A DNA stretch of 35,604 bases, from the NCBI GenBank assembly GCA_024276905.1, contig JAJRWF010000133.1, positions 1-35,604 of the forward strand, read 5' to 3'. The first letter of the stretch is position 1. Each line of letters opens with the position of its first letter. Source of the DNA: Deltaproteobacteria bacterium (GTDB lineage: Bacteria; Desulfobacterota; Desulfuromonadia; Desulfuromonadales; Geopsychrobacteraceae). The notes below the pieces were generated by a model, which did no database searches, was not told the origin of the DNA, and was given only the letters and a program-made list of their open reading frames with translations. The translations under genes were made by a program, and so were the position numbers. Below, in pieces: positions 1 through 8,468 of the stretch.

Positions 1-504
1 CGCATTTCGGGGATCGAGGGCAATCGCCCGTTGCCAGATATCGACCGCTTCAAACATTCGGTCTGTCTCGTAATAAAGCAACCCCAGATGCTGTAAGATC
101 CGGGGATCATCACCACTCATGGCCCAGGCCTCGTTCAGCTCGGCTTCAGCCTCCCCCAGGTTGCCGTTTTTCATCAAGGCAATACCGCGCAACAACCAGA
201 GGCGGGAATCCTGATCGTTGTATTCCTTGCCAGCCTGCAGGAGTTCAGCGGCACGGAGAAAATTGCCCGCCTTAATCTGCTGTTGCCCGGCACCAAAATA
301 ACTGGTCGCAATATTCTTGTGAATGGTTTCATTGGCAGAAATTTCGCTGTTTAACTGCAACAGCAGCTCAAGAGCCTGCTCAAACTGTTGCTGTTTGAGT
401 AGTGCCACCGCCGCTTCATTTTTGTTCCAGACTTCGCGATTGTAGGCCCCCAGATCGGCAACTGTCAGCAGTATGAGCAAAATCAAAAGGGACAGGACCC
501 GCAT
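1..504 (-). CDS. TPR-repeat protein, N-terminal part (runs off the window)
   Basis: Reading from the ATG at 502-504 toward position 1 gives 168 codons without a stop, so the gene is truncated by the window edge. The first ~16 residues are a hydrophobic signal anchor (MRVLSLLILLILLTVADLG). After it come helical repeats with TPR spacing; the clearest is the last, around residues 135-168 (QHLGLLYYE, then AIALDPRNA). TPR proteins are scaffolds for protein-protein contacts, and this one should be anchored facing the periplasm or exported. The start lies 4 nt past the stop of the EI24-like gene, with an AAGG-type ribosome site inside that gene's end, so the two are probably co-translated. The partner and exact role are not visible. 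Confidence 0.8.
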   Translation of the reverse strand, partial: MRVLSLLILLILLTVADLGAYNREVWNKNEAAVALLKQQQFEQALELLLQLNSEISANETIHKNIATSYFGAGQQQIKAGNFLRAAELLQAGKEYNDQDSRLWLLRGIALMKNGNLGEAEAELNEAWAMSGDDPRILQHLGLLYYETDRMFEAVDIWQRAIALDPRNA

Positions 505-508
505 CTCT

Positions 509-1285
509 TCAGCCTTCCTTCTCGGTATGGGGAAAGTCGCACCAGAGCAGGGTTGCTCCGCTCACGGCAAGTGGAATGCAGAAAAACTGCAACAAGGGAA
601 TCGCCAGCACAATAAATACTCCGCAACCGAAACCGGCCATTAACAAAGGACGCCCCAGTACATAGCGCTGCTGACGACCGAAGCCAACCTGTTTGCGGAC
701 CAGCACAAAGCCGAGATATTCGATCACCAGAAAAAACAGGGTGAACAGGGGCGCAAGGACAGCATAAACCAGAGGACCAAACCCCGGGACCAGATTGATC
801 AACAACAGCAGAATCATTCCAACGATAAAAAAAAGCTGTTTTTTCAGCTCGATCAGCATCGAGCGTCCTGATTCGGCAACAAAACGCCTCAGGACAAAGG
901 GCGCGCCCCCCTCACCCTTGATCAGCACCTCTATGCGCTCGGAAAGCAACTCATTGAAAGGTGCTGCCAGCAGGTTCCCGATCACCGTAAAACTGAAAAA
1001 AATCAGCAGGGTACTCAACAATCCTGCAACCACCCAGGCCAGATAGTACAGCATCGCCAGATACCAGGCATCGCCTTGTGGCAGATACTGCTCCAACAGA
1101 TGATTGAAGAGGTCAAGACCGAAATAGACCGCCAGCGAAAAAACCAACAGATTGATCGTAAAAGGGATGGCAACAAAACGCAGCAATCTCGGATGGCTGA
1201 GCAGAAAACGCGGGGCGCGGAAAAGGTACGCAAAACCACGCCCGAAGCTGGCAACCGGCTGTAACACAACAGCGACCGGGGTCAT
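509..1285 (-). CDS. EI24/CysZ-like integral membrane protein
   Basis: This is a 258-residue polytopic membrane protein. Hydrophobic segments lie at about residues 35-58, 72-105, 147-195 and 212-240. The GxGRGFAYLF-type start, the central NLLAAPFNELLSERIE motif and the late NLVPGFGPLVYAVLAPLF segment match the EI24 domain family, which includes the sulfate permease CysZ. In E. coli CysZ takes up sulfate for cysteine synthesis, but most EI24 proteins have no known substrate and no cysteine-pathway gene is nearby, so cysZ is not assigned. The start codon overlaps the stop of the SDR gene by ATGA (1282-1285), which indicates an operon and translational coupling. The TPR gene follows after 4 nt. 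Confidence 0.8.
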   Translation of the reverse strand: MTPVAVVLQPVASFGRGFAYLFRAPRFLLSHPRLLRFVAIPFTINLLVFSLAVYFGLDLFNHLLEQYLPQGDAWYLAMLYYLAWVVAGLLSTLLIFFSFTVIGNLLAAPFNELLSERIEVLIKGEGGAPFVLRRFVAESGRSMLIELKKQLFFIVGMILLLLINLVPGFGPLVYAVLAPLFTLFFLVIEYLGFVLVRKQVGFGRQQRYVLGRPLLMAGFGCGVFIVLAIPLLQFFCIPLAVSGATLLWCDFPHTEKEG

Positions 1286-2163
1286 AAATCAAGCTCCTGT
1301 TGACAGGCGGCCAGACCGGCCTCCAGACTCGGATAGAGCAACTCGATTCCCAGTTTCTCCAACATCAGACGGTTGTCCATCCGGCGGGACTCTCTCAGAT
1401 AGCTGAGCATCAACGGATTCATTTCACTCTCGGCCTCCGCCATCGTTATTTGTCGTGGCTGCGGCAAACCCGCAAACCGTGCTACCGCCATAAAATAATC
1501 GGACATCGTTGACCGTTCGCCATCACAGACATTGAAAATGTCGCCATCCTCACCCTTAGCCATTGCCGCCAGACAGATTCTCACCAGATCTGCAGAGTGA
1601 ATTCGATTGGTGCAGGCTCCCTCCTTCGCTTTCAATACGGGGAAACCCTGCATAAGACGCGCAATCGGCAAACGACCCGGCCCGTAAATTCCGGTCACCC
1701 GCAAGATAATCAGCTCAAACCCGAGCCGTTCCGACTGCTCGCGCAACTGGCATTCAGCACTGACCCGTCGCTGCGCCCGTGCGGTTTGCGGGTTCAGTGG
1801 CGAGTGTTCGGTCACCAGGGTTTCACCGCAATCACCATAAACCCCGCTGGTACTGATATAGACCAGCCTGGCCGGGCAGTTCTCCGCAGAAAGGCCACGG
1901 CAAAAATTGAGCATACGATAATCGCTCTTGCCACCGCCTTGAGGCGGGACCAGGTAGAAAACCTGATGGCCATGCAGTTGGATTTGAGGAAGATTTTCCG
2001 GAGAATCAAGATTTCCGGCGCGGGCGAAAAAACCCTCATCCTGCAACGGCCCAACCTTTTCCGGGTGATGAACCAAGGCAGTCACCTTGCCACCCTGAGC
2101 AATCAATTCCTTGCCAACCCGCCGGCCGATATCGCCGCAACCGATAATTGTCACTTCATTCAA
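1282..2163 (-). CDS. NAD(P)-dependent SDR / epimerase-like protein (YeeZ-type)
   Basis: The protein has an N-terminal Rossmann fold with the dinucleotide motif IIGCGDIGRRV, a later YISTSGVYG stretch carrying the catalytic-type Tyr (compare SxxYG of atypical SDRs), and ILRVTGIYGPGRLP, typical of extended/atypical SDRs such as YeeZ and other nucleoside-diphosphate-sugar epimerase relatives. Substrate cannot be told. A longer reading begins with TTG at 2181. I chose the TTG at 2163 because a GGGAG ribosome site sits 9 nt before it and because it places the dinucleotide motif right at the N terminus, giving 293 residues. It lies 77 nt after pepN and overlaps the EI24-like gene by ATGA, so it heads or continues a minus-strand operon. 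Confidence 0.85.
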   Translation of the reverse strand: MNEVTIIGCGDIGRRVGKELIAQGGKVTALVHHPEKVGPLQDEGFFARAGNLDSPENLPQIQLHGHQVFYLVPPQGGGKSDYRMLNFCRGLSAENCPARLVYISTSGVYGDCGETLVTEHSPLNPQTARAQRRVSAECQLREQSERLGFELIILRVTGIYGPGRLPIARLMQGFPVLKAKEGACTNRIHSADLVRICLAAMAKGEDGDIFNVCDGERSTMSDYFMAVARFAGLPQPRQITMAEAESEMNPLMLSYLRESRRMDNRLMLEKLGIELLYPSLEAGLAACQQELDL

Positions 2164-2240
2164 TCTAGAAATCTCCCGCAAAATCCGAAATAAACAGATC
2201 GACCACCAGCAGACAGAACAGGCCGTGAAAAATCACGCCC

Positions 2241-4874
2241 CTACGTCAGGCTTTTGCTGACAATTTCGTAGAGATCGCGCGACAGCTCCTGCTGTTGCAA
2301 CTGCTCCAACTGCTCACGCATCAGGGCACTGCGTACAGGCTCAAAGCGCTTCCAGCGCGACAAGGGCAGAACCATACGCGCTGCAACCTGCGGATTGCGT
2401 TGATTCAGATACAGAATTTGCTCAGTCAACAAGCGATAACCGGCGCCATCCGGCTGGTGGAAACCGGCCGGGTTACCGGCGGCAAAGGCTCCGATCAAAC
2501 TGCGTACCCGGTTGGGATTCTCCCGTGTGAACGCCGGATGATCCAGCAGTACGCGGACCTCGTCGCAAACCTGTTCACGATTGGCCGTCGCCTGCAACAT
2601 GAACCATTTATCAATCACCAGCGGATGGTTTTGCCAGCGCTGATAAAAATCTTCAAGCGTTGTTTCCCGCTGCAGCAGAGAACTCGACACCAGGCAGGCC
2701 AGTGCCGCCAGACGATCGGTCATATTCCCAGCGTATTCATACTGCTGCAGGCAAAGGTCAACCGCTTCAGGATCCTCTCGCCGCATCAACAGTGCCAGAC
2801 AGAAATTTTTCAGGCTACGGGTGCCGACCTGATGTGGGTCGGGGCTGTAGGAACCCTCCTGTCGACCCTCACGATAACGCTCCAACAACAGAGAGTGTCC
2901 AGCCTCTGCCAACTGCAGGCGAGCGGACTGACGTAACTTGTGGATAGAACCGGGATCTATCCGATCCGTCTGCTCACCCAGGTAGATTTCGGACGGCAGG
3001 GTCAACAACTGGGTCAGCAGATTACCGTCGGCAGCGCGATCTGCCAGCGCCCGACACCAACTGTCGACAAAAAGGTCACTCAAGACCGATTGCGCATTCT
3101 TTTCGAGTGCCGCCAGCAACTCTCGCCTGGCCAGCTGCTGCGCTGCCTCCCAACGATTGAACGGATCGCTGTCGTGCGCCATACGCAAAGCCAGTTCCGC
3201 GTCCGGCTGCTGATAGTCAAGAATCACCGGGGCAGAAAACCCCCGAAGAGGTGACAAGACTGCACCCGCAGGAACCTCTTCAAAAACAAATTCCTGCTCG
3301 GCCCGACTTAACTCAAGCACCTGCGTAGCCTGCTTTTGTTGCTGCCCGCGAAGTTTCAACGTCAGATCCCGGCCCTCGGCATCGAGCAGACCAACCGCCA
3401 GTGGAATCAAAAACGGTTGTTTCTCTGCCTGATCCGGGGTTGGCGGGCAACTCTGTCGGCAGGCCAGACGATATTCCCGTTTTTGTTGATCGTAGGCCGT
3501 CTCCAGCACCACCCGGGGTGTCCCGGCCTGCTCATACCAAGAGCTGAACTGCCCCAGATCCCGGCCGCTGCTTTCTTCAAGTGCAGCAACAAAGTCGTCC
3601 GTTGTCACCGCCTGGCCATCATGCTTTTTCAGATAGTGCCGCACCCCGCGATTAAACAGCTCCTTGCCCAGCAAGGTCTGCTGCATGCGAATCAATTCTG
3701 CGCCTTTGTTATAGATGGTAACAGTGTAGAAGTTGTTGATCTCGACATAAGACGCTGGCCGCACCGGATGGGCCATGGGACCGGCATCTTCAGGAAACTG
3801 GCTCTGGCGCAGAATACGGACATCCTCAATCCGTTTGACCGCCGCCGAATTGAGATCGGCCGAAAACTCCTGGTCACGGAAAACGGTCAAGCCCTCTTTC
3901 AGGCTGAGCTGGAACCAGTCCCGGCAGGTGACACGATTGCCGGTATAATTGTGGAAATACTCGTGGCCGATAACCGCTTCGATGCCGAGAAAATCATTAT
4001 CGGTTGCGGTTTCAGGCAATGCCAGAACGTACTTGGAGTTGAAAACATTCAGCCCCTTGTTCTCCATCGCCCCCATGTTGAAATCATCGACTGCAACAAT
4101 CATATAACGATCAAGATCGTACTCCAGGCCGTAGACCTCTTCGTCCCACTTCAGCGCTTTTTTCAGCGATAACATGGCATGGCCACAAAGCTCTCGGTTG
4201 CGTTGTTCAACATAGATTTGCAGCAGAATTTTGCGCCCCGAGCGGGTGACGAATTGATCTTCGATACAGGTCAGATCACCGGCAACCAGAGCAAACAGAT
4301 AGGCGGGCTTGCGAAAGGGATCGTCCCACTGCACAAAATGATTTCCGCTATCCAGCTCGCCCTGTTCGATCAGATTGCCGTTACTGAGCAGCACCGGACA
4401 GGCGTCACGCGCGGCCTCGATCCGAACCCGGAACCGGGCCATAACATCCGGCCGATCCGGATAATAAGTTATTTTGCGAAACCCTTCGGCCTCACATTGA
4501 GTGCAAAAGTTGCCACTCGACAGGTATAGTCCTTCAAGTGCGGTATTGTTTTCCGGGTGGATTTCGGTTTCCACTTCAAGCACAAAGGCTTCAGGCACCT
4601 CCGGAATGGTCAGACCCGACGTACTCAGCTGATAATCGTCCGCTCTAAGAACAACACCATCAAGCCGCAGAAACCGCAGATCAAGCTGTTCGCCATCAAG
4701 GCGCAGCGGTTCGGGATTCGTACGATCGGCATTACGCACATAGCGAACGGTTGATATAACGCGGGTTGCTGAAGGGGTCAGACGAAAACAGAGATCAATC
4801 GTGTCGACCAGGTAGGCGGGAGTTCTGTAGTCTTTCAGCAGTGTAGTTTCCGGACGTTGGCGGCAGATCGTCAT
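2241..4874 (-). CDS. pepN: Aminopeptidase N (M1 family zinc metallopeptidase)
   Basis: This is a cytosolic M1-family aminopeptidase that removes N-terminal residues from peptides. It is similar over its full length to E. coli PepN, with matching stretches such as NTALEGLYLSSGNFCTQCEA near the N terminus and FSSWYEQAGTPRV after the catalytic domain. The exopeptidase motif NMGAMENKG is at about residue 265. The zinc site is HEYFHNYTGNRVTCRD from about residue 303, with the third ligand in the following LKEGLTVFRDQEF. The C-terminal helical domain ends normally (SRDLYEIVSKSLT). The reading frame extends to a GTG at 4943, but the ATG at 4874 fits the family N terminus and length (877 aa) and has a GGA-type ribosome site about 10 nt upstream; the ATG at 4883 is the alternative. 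Confidence 0.95.
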   Translation of the reverse strand: MTICRQRPETTLLKDYRTPAYLVDTIDLCFRLTPSATRVISTVRYVRNADRTNPEPLRLDGEQLDLRFLRLDGVVLRADDYQLSTSGLTIPEVPEAFVLEVETEIHPENNTALEGLYLSSGNFCTQCEAEGFRKITYYPDRPDVMARFRVRIEAARDACPVLLSNGNLIEQGELDSGNHFVQWDDPFRKPAYLFALVAGDLTCIEDQFVTRSGRKILLQIYVEQRNRELCGHAMLSLKKALKWDEEVYGLEYDLDRYMIVAVDDFNMGAMENKGLNVFNSKYVLALPETATDNDFLGIEAVIGHEYFHNYTGNRVTCRDWFQLSLKEGLTVFRDQEFSADLNSAAVKRIEDVRILRQSQFPEDAGPMAHPVRPASYVEINNFYTVTIYNKGAELIRMQQTLLGKELFNRGVRHYLKKHDGQAVTTDDFVAALEESSGRDLGQFSSWYEQAGTPRVVLETAYDQQKREYRLACRQSCPPTPDQAEKQPFLIPLAVGLLDAEGRDLTLKLRGQQQKQATQVLELSRAEQEFVFEEVPAGAVLSPLRGFSAPVILDYQQPDAELALRMAHDSDPFNRWEAAQQLARRELLAALEKNAQSVLSDLFVDSWCRALADRAADGNLLTQLLTLPSEIYLGEQTDRIDPGSIHKLRQSARLQLAEAGHSLLLERYREGRQEGSYSPDPHQVGTRSLKNFCLALLMRREDPEAVDLCLQQYEYAGNMTDRLAALACLVSSSLLQRETTLEDFYQRWQNHPLVIDKWFMLQATANREQVCDEVRVLLDHPAFTRENPNRVRSLIGAFAAGNPAGFHQPDGAGYRLLTEQILYLNQRNPQVAARMVLPLSRWKRFEPVRSALMREQLEQLQQQELSRDLYEIVSKSLT

Positions 4875-4991
4875 GGCAGTCATTTCCGTCGAAATATATT
4901 TTTCGGTAAAGTGTATCAACAAACAACGGCGGGAGGATAACACTTGTCACCGCCGCTTGCCAGAGACGAAAACAAACCCTCCGCAAACAAA

Positions 4992-5018
4992 CAGGGGCAG
5001 ACATCGGGACTGCCCCTG
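4992..5018 (-). terminator. Probable intrinsic terminator of the small CxxC gene
   Basis: A perfect 9-bp stem pairs CAGGGGCAG (4992-5000) with CTGCCCCTG (5010-5018) around a 9-nt loop. On the minus strand it is followed by TTTGTTTG. It lies just past the stop of the 67-aa gene and before pepN. The T tract is broken, so efficiency is uncertain. Confidence 0.6.
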
Positions 5019-5031
5019 AGGATATTTCACA

Positions 5032-5235
5032 TCAGCTGGATTGACGGCCCAGGTCCTCACAATCGTGGAAGTCCCAACTGCGCGTATAGCCATCGGTCGT
5101 TCGCACGACCATGGTATCGGTCAGCTTGATGCAGCTGACCACCACCGCATCTTCACGACTTGCAGGATGAGCAACCAAAGTGTCGTGCCCCGCATCACAC
5201 TCATGACAAAGATACTCGTATCTGCTTCTTTTCAT
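5032..5235 (-). CDS. Small hypothetical CxxC protein (67 aa)
   Basis: I do not recognise this 67-residue protein. It has a CHEC pair (Cys10, Cys13) plus Cys35 and Cys59, which could form a four-cysteine metal site, although the spacing is unlike a standard zinc ribbon. The middle part (AVVVSCIKLTDTMVVRTTDG) looks like beta strands. It is judged real because a GGGAG ribosome site lies 6 nt before the ATG and a hairpin terminator follows the stop. It is probably a single-gene unit between the MCP terminator and pepN. The overlapping plus-strand reading has no comparable start signal. Confidence 0.6.
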   Translation of the reverse strand: MKRSRYEYLCHECDAGHDTLVAHPASREDAVVVSCIKLTDTMVVRTTDGYTRSWDFHDCEDLGRQSS

Positions 5236-5324
5236 GATCGGCTCCCTTCTCCCCTATAGTTTCAGGATACCCGATTCGCAAAGATTCTGCTCTGGATGGG
5301 AAGGGTCTGGCGGTAACATACGAA

Positions 5325-5354
5325 CCGGGGACGAGGTGTAGACCTCGTCCCCGG
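5325..5354 (-). terminator. Strong 13-bp hairpin after the chemoreceptor gene
   Basis: CCGGGGACGAGGT (5325-5337) pairs perfectly with ACCTCGTCCCCGG (5342-5354) around a 4-nt loop. It is 30 nt past the MCP stop codon. On the minus strand the following bases are TTCGTATG, without a real T tract, so it may be an mRNA-stabilising 3' hairpin or a weak terminator. Confidence 0.6.
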
Positions 5355-5384
5355 CGGCAGGAATGGCTATTTCAACGGAATGCG

Positions 5385-7466
5385 TCAGGCGGTCTCGTCG
5401 AGATCGATGGCATCCGGCATATCGCTCCAGCCTACCTGGTGAGGTTCAGGAGTCTGGGCAACCGTGCGGAAATTTTCCGGCGAAGCCAGTTGCGGGCTGT
5501 TTCCCTTGAGCCTGAAGCGTGACAGCATCTGTTGCAGTTGCAGGGCCTGACTGCTGAGTGTTTCTGCCGCGGCAGCGCTCTCTTCGGCTGAAGCGGTATT
5601 CTGCTGGGTGACCTGATCGACCTGATTGAGCCCTGAGGTTACTTCGGCAATCCCTTGCGCCTGCTCGTTACTGGCGACAGAGATTTCCTTGACCAGATCT
5701 GAGACCTTGGTAATTCCACCAACGATCTCGTCAAGCACTTCGGCAGTGCGATTGGCAACTTCGCTGCCCTTGGCTGTTTTTGCGACCGACCCTTCGATCA
5801 GTTCAGACGTCTCCTGCGCTGCCTTGGCACTGCGAGCGGCAAGGTTACGCACCTCTTCGGCCACGACCGCAAATCCTTTGCCATGTTGTCCGGCACGGGC
5901 CGCTTCAACAGCAGCGTTGAGTGCCAACAGATTGGTCTGGAAGGCAATTTCGTCGATCACCTTGATGATCTTGCTGATATTCTGGCCGGCCTCATTGATC
6001 TCGCTCATCGCCTGAACCATCTCTTCCATCTGCTCACTGCCACGTTCGGCGGCACCCTTGGCTTCAGTCGACAGGCCGTCCGCCTGGCCCGCATTTTCGG
6101 CATTCTGCCGGGTCTGGGATGACATTTCACTCATTGAGGCGCTGATTTCCTCCAGAGAGGCGGCCTGGGTTGTCGCGCCCTGGGAAAGATCCTGACTTGA
6201 GCTTGAAATCTCCCCAGAACCTGATGCGATCTGGTCGCCGGCCATCGCAACATTCCCCATCAGATCGTTGAGATTGTCAACCATCCGTTTCAAAGCAATG
6301 CCGAGCTGGTCCTGCTCGCTGGCCAGTTGAACCTCGGCCGTCAGGTCGCCATCGGCAATCTGACGCGCCAGATCGGCCTTGACTTCCAGGCTGTCGGCCA
6401 TCTGGTCCAGCGCCTTGCAAAGCCGTCCGACTTCATCGGCACTCTGCATATTCAAACGCTGCGAGAGATCACCGCTGCGGATGGTATCGGCCAGTGTCAG
6501 CGCCTTGCCGAGCGGCCGGATAATTGAACGGTTGAGCAGGAATGAGATGACCAGAAAGACCAGTGTACCGACCGCAGTCAGAATAATGATCGCAGTAATC
6601 GCGGTACTGCGCGATTCCTCGCCCGTTGCCGCCGACGTCGTGGCCGCTTTCTCTGCTTGCGCCATCAGGGCATCGCCTATCGTGTTGAGGTTTTCTCCGG
6701 CCGCCAGCTCCTGATCGAAAAGCGCTTGCGACTTTGTCAACAGACCCTGGCCTTCCTTGATCCCGGTCTTGAACGCTGCTGCCGCACGAACATAATCGCT
6801 GTTGTTGGTCTGGGCCGAAAACTGGCTGAGGCCCGAAATCGCAACCGTGCCCTGTTTTTTGATGAATTTATCGAGCTTGGCCAGGTGGCTCTTATCACCA
6901 CTGAGCAGAAAGGCGCGATAACTGTTTTTCATCGTCAGGGCCAGGATCTTGCCGTCACGGGTCAACGACAGCATATTGTTTTCGGCATCAGGCAGGGTCT
7001 CCCCTTCCATCTGCAGGTCGAAGAGTTGAGACTGGATATCATCCTCGATCCCGACCATAAGGGCAGTGATTTTCTCTAGAATGGCATCCATCTTCTGCCC
7101 AAGTCCCACATTCTGCGCGTGCATATCGACCAGTTCGTTAAACGCCTTGTCGTATTCCTGCAATTGATCCTTCAGTGCGGAAAAATCGAGTTCACTCCCG
7201 GCCGCCAGTTCGGTAAACGCCCTGTCCGCCTGCGCACTGTGTTCAGCACGCTCCTCAATAAACTCCGGCTTGTAGAATTGCAGGTAGGCCTTTTCGGCAA
7301 CCCGCGCCTGCTGAACAAGATCGTTAGCGCGAATAATATCAACCTGTTCGCTATGGGCGCGATCGATCTGCCCGTTGAAGTAAACACCGACAACCAGCAC
7401 CGCAGCCACCAGGGAGAGCCCCAATCCGCAGAGCAGAACCAGTTTCATTTTAATGGTCAGACTCAT
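5385..7466 (-). CDS. Methyl-accepting chemotaxis protein
   Basis: This transmembrane chemoreceptor signals to CheA/CheW. TM1 lies at about residues 8-28. A long, mostly helical periplasmic region (about 30-285, with [24 protein letters not shown] helices) suggests a helical bimodular-type ligand domain. TM2 is at about 289-311, followed by HAMP ([18 protein letters not shown]) and a second HAMP-like unit ([16 protein letters not shown]). The cytoplasmic hairpin tip is the standard [20 protein letters not shown] with [16 protein letters not shown]. No NWETF-type CheR tether is present at the C terminus (DAIDLDETA). Two ATGs lie in tandem; the one at 7466 is 5 nt after GGAGG and is preferred over 7469. 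It follows the Cache gene by about 37 nt and is probably co-transcribed with it. Confidence 0.93.
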   Translation of the reverse strand: MSLTIKMKLVLLCGLGLSLVAAVLVVGVYFNGQIDRAHSEQVDIIRANDLVQQARVAEKAYLQFYKPEFIEERAEHSAQADRAFTELAAGSELDFSALKDQLQEYDKAFNELVDMHAQNVGLGQKMDAILEKITALMVGIEDDIQSQLFDLQMEGETLPDAENNMLSLTRDGKILALTMKNSYRAFLLSGDKSHLAKLDKFIKKQGTVAISGLSQFSAQTNNSDYVRAAAAFKTGIKEGQGLLTKSQALFDQELAAGENLNTIGDALMAQAEKAATTSAATGEESRSTAITAIIILTAVGTLVFLVISFLLNRSIIRPLGKALTLADTIRSGDLSQRLNMQSADEVGRLCKALDQMADSLEVKADLARQIADGDLTAEVQLASEQDQLGIALKRMVDNLNDLMGNVAMAGDQIASGSGEISSSSQDLSQGATTQAASLEEISASMSEMSSQTRQNAENAGQADGLSTEAKGAAERGSEQMEEMVQAMSEINEAGQNISKIIKVIDEIAFQTNLLALNAAVEAARAGQHGKGFAVVAEEVRNLAARSAKAAQETSELIEGSVAKTAKGSEVANRTAEVLDEIVGGITKVSDLVKEISVASNEQAQGIAEVTSGLNQVDQVTQQNTASAEESAAAAETLSSQALQLQQMLSRFRLKGNSPQLASPENFRTVAQTPEPHQVGWSDMPDAIDLDETA

Positions 7467-7505
7467 CATAACCTCCAGGCGAAGCTACCCCCTGCCAGCT
7501 AGCTG

Positions 7506-8069
7506 TTATTTCCCGAGTGCCTTATTGATATCTTCAAGCGAAATATCGTAAACGCCTGAACCGACGACGAATTTTTCACCGTTATGCTCCGCCATCTTGA
7601 CGTACGAGACCTTGGTACTTGATTTCTTTTGCCCGGGCTTCGGCCACTGATAATCGACCCAACCACTGCCGCTCTCTGTCGCAACCCGGTTCATTTCGAT
7701 AAAAAGCAACTTGCCCGCCTTGTCGCGCAGCGGATTGACATTTTTACCTTCAAGAGCCGGTTTCATCGGGTGCATCAGCATATTGCCGGTTGTCGGAGAA
7801 TGAATCCAGATATAGGTGCCGGCATAGATAAACTCGCTGCCAAGCCCTTTAAATTTCGGAAAAGCCGCGCGGCCCTCTTTATTGAGAAGTGCAACACCGG
7901 CATCAACCCTCTCCATCACCATGGCAACCGTCGGTTTGGTCCCTGCGGTATCCTTGGCTTGCTGAATACTGCCGGCATTTATTTCTGCCTCGGTCGCGGC
8001 AAAAACTGAAGCGCTGAAGAAAACCATGGCCACCAATACCGTTACTGCCCAGAGTAACTTTTTCATCAT
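7506..8069 (-). CDS. Periplasmic single-Cache domain protein
   Basis: This is a 187-residue exported protein. The first 24 residues are a signal peptide (KKLLWAVTVLVAMVFFSASVFA, cleavage near AFA/ATEA). The rest is one small Cache (sCache_2-like) domain: a long first helix, then FIYAGTYIWIHSPTTGNMLM, the MHPMKPALEGKNV turn, GSGWVDYQWPKPG and GEKFVVGSGVYD. These are the usual landmarks of Cache sensor domains fused to chemoreceptors and kinases, but here the domain is free, with no membrane or signalling part. An AGGAG site lies 5 nt before the ATG. It stands directly upstream of an MCP in one transcription unit, so I infer that it binds a ligand and presents it to that receptor. Confidence 0.85.
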   Translation of the reverse strand: MMKKLLWAVTVLVAMVFFSASVFAATEAEINAGSIQQAKDTAGTKPTVAMVMERVDAGVALLNKEGRAAFPKFKGLGSEFIYAGTYIWIHSPTTGNMLMHPMKPALEGKNVNPLRDKAGKLLFIEMNRVATESGSGWVDYQWPKPGQKKSSTKVSYVKMAEHNGEKFVVGSGVYDISLEDINKALGK

Positions 8070-8147
8070 CTTGTCTCCTCACCTGTTTTACGGGTTAAAT
8101 TTAACGGGGCTGTCAATGCCCCAGGATCGTTTTCAACCGCTAACAAG

Positions 8148-8163
8148 AGCAAGGGCAATGCCA
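8148..8163 (-). promoter_or_regulatory. Sigma-54 (-24/-12) promoter candidate for the Cache-MCP operon
   Basis: On the minus strand this reads TGGCATTGCCCTTGCT. It has the diagnostic GG and GC pairs 10 nt apart and agrees with the TGGCAC-N5-TTGCW consensus at most positions. The predicted start near 8137 leaves a leader of about 68 nt before the Cache gene. Sigma-54 promoters need an enhancer-binding activator; none is encoded in the window. Confidence 0.65.
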
Positions 8164-8242
8164 GAGTTCGTTGCCAGGCATAAAGCGTAGTCATCACGGG
8201 ATATTAGACGAGCATATTCTGGATTCAAGCGTTATGAAGGGG

Positions 8243-8260
8243 GTGTAACCAAGGTTACAC
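8243..8260. repeat. Palindrome GTGTAACC-AA-GGTTACAC, possible operator
   Basis: This is a perfect 8-bp inverted repeat with a 2-nt spacer in the divergent region between the Cache gene and the YgiM-like gene. Its left arm, extended to GGGGGTGTAACC (8239-8250), recurs exactly at 8325-8336. That repetition is typical of a binding site for a dimeric regulator. Which gene it controls is not clear. Confidence 0.55.
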
Positions 8261-8324
8261 AGACCTAAAGCATATTGCAAATTCATCAGTATTATCGTAT
8301 ACTTGACTAATGGAAACCACTGTC

Positions 8325-8350
8325 GGGGGTGTAACCTGATGGACACCCCC
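8325..8350. repeat. Second GGGGGTGTAACC copy inside an 8-bp inverted repeat
   Basis: GGGGGTGT (8325-8332) pairs with ACACCCCC (8343-8350) around a 10-nt loop. The first 12 bases repeat the sequence at 8239-8250. It lies about 20 nt upstream of the -35 element of the YgiM-like gene, a usual place for an activator or repressor site. Confidence 0.5.
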
Positions 8351-8370
8351 TGATGCAACCATATAAAATC

Positions 8371-8400
8371 TTGAAAACAGACCGGTAAACCCTATATAAT
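8371..8400 (+). promoter_or_regulatory. Sigma-70 promoter candidate for the YgiM-like gene
   Basis: The -35 element TTGAAA (8371-8376) and a perfect -10 element TATAAT (8395-8400) are separated by 18 nt. The predicted start near 8407 gives a leader of about 60 nt before the ATG at 8469. Confidence 0.65.
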
Positions 8401-8468
8401 CCGGCAGATTCAATCTGTGACCTGAAGGCTTTGATCTGCACTTCTCATCTGACAGAGGGCAACCGTAG

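Noticed and set aside
2221-2240. Hairpin GGCCGTGA/TCACGCCC between pepN and the SDR gene
   Set aside because: Only 5 continuous base pairs, one mismatch and no T tract; not supported as a terminator.
3336-4172. Plus-strand open reading frame of 278 codons inside pepN
   Set aside because: It is the antisense shadow of the conserved catalytic domain of pepN; no ribosome site and no recognisable motif.
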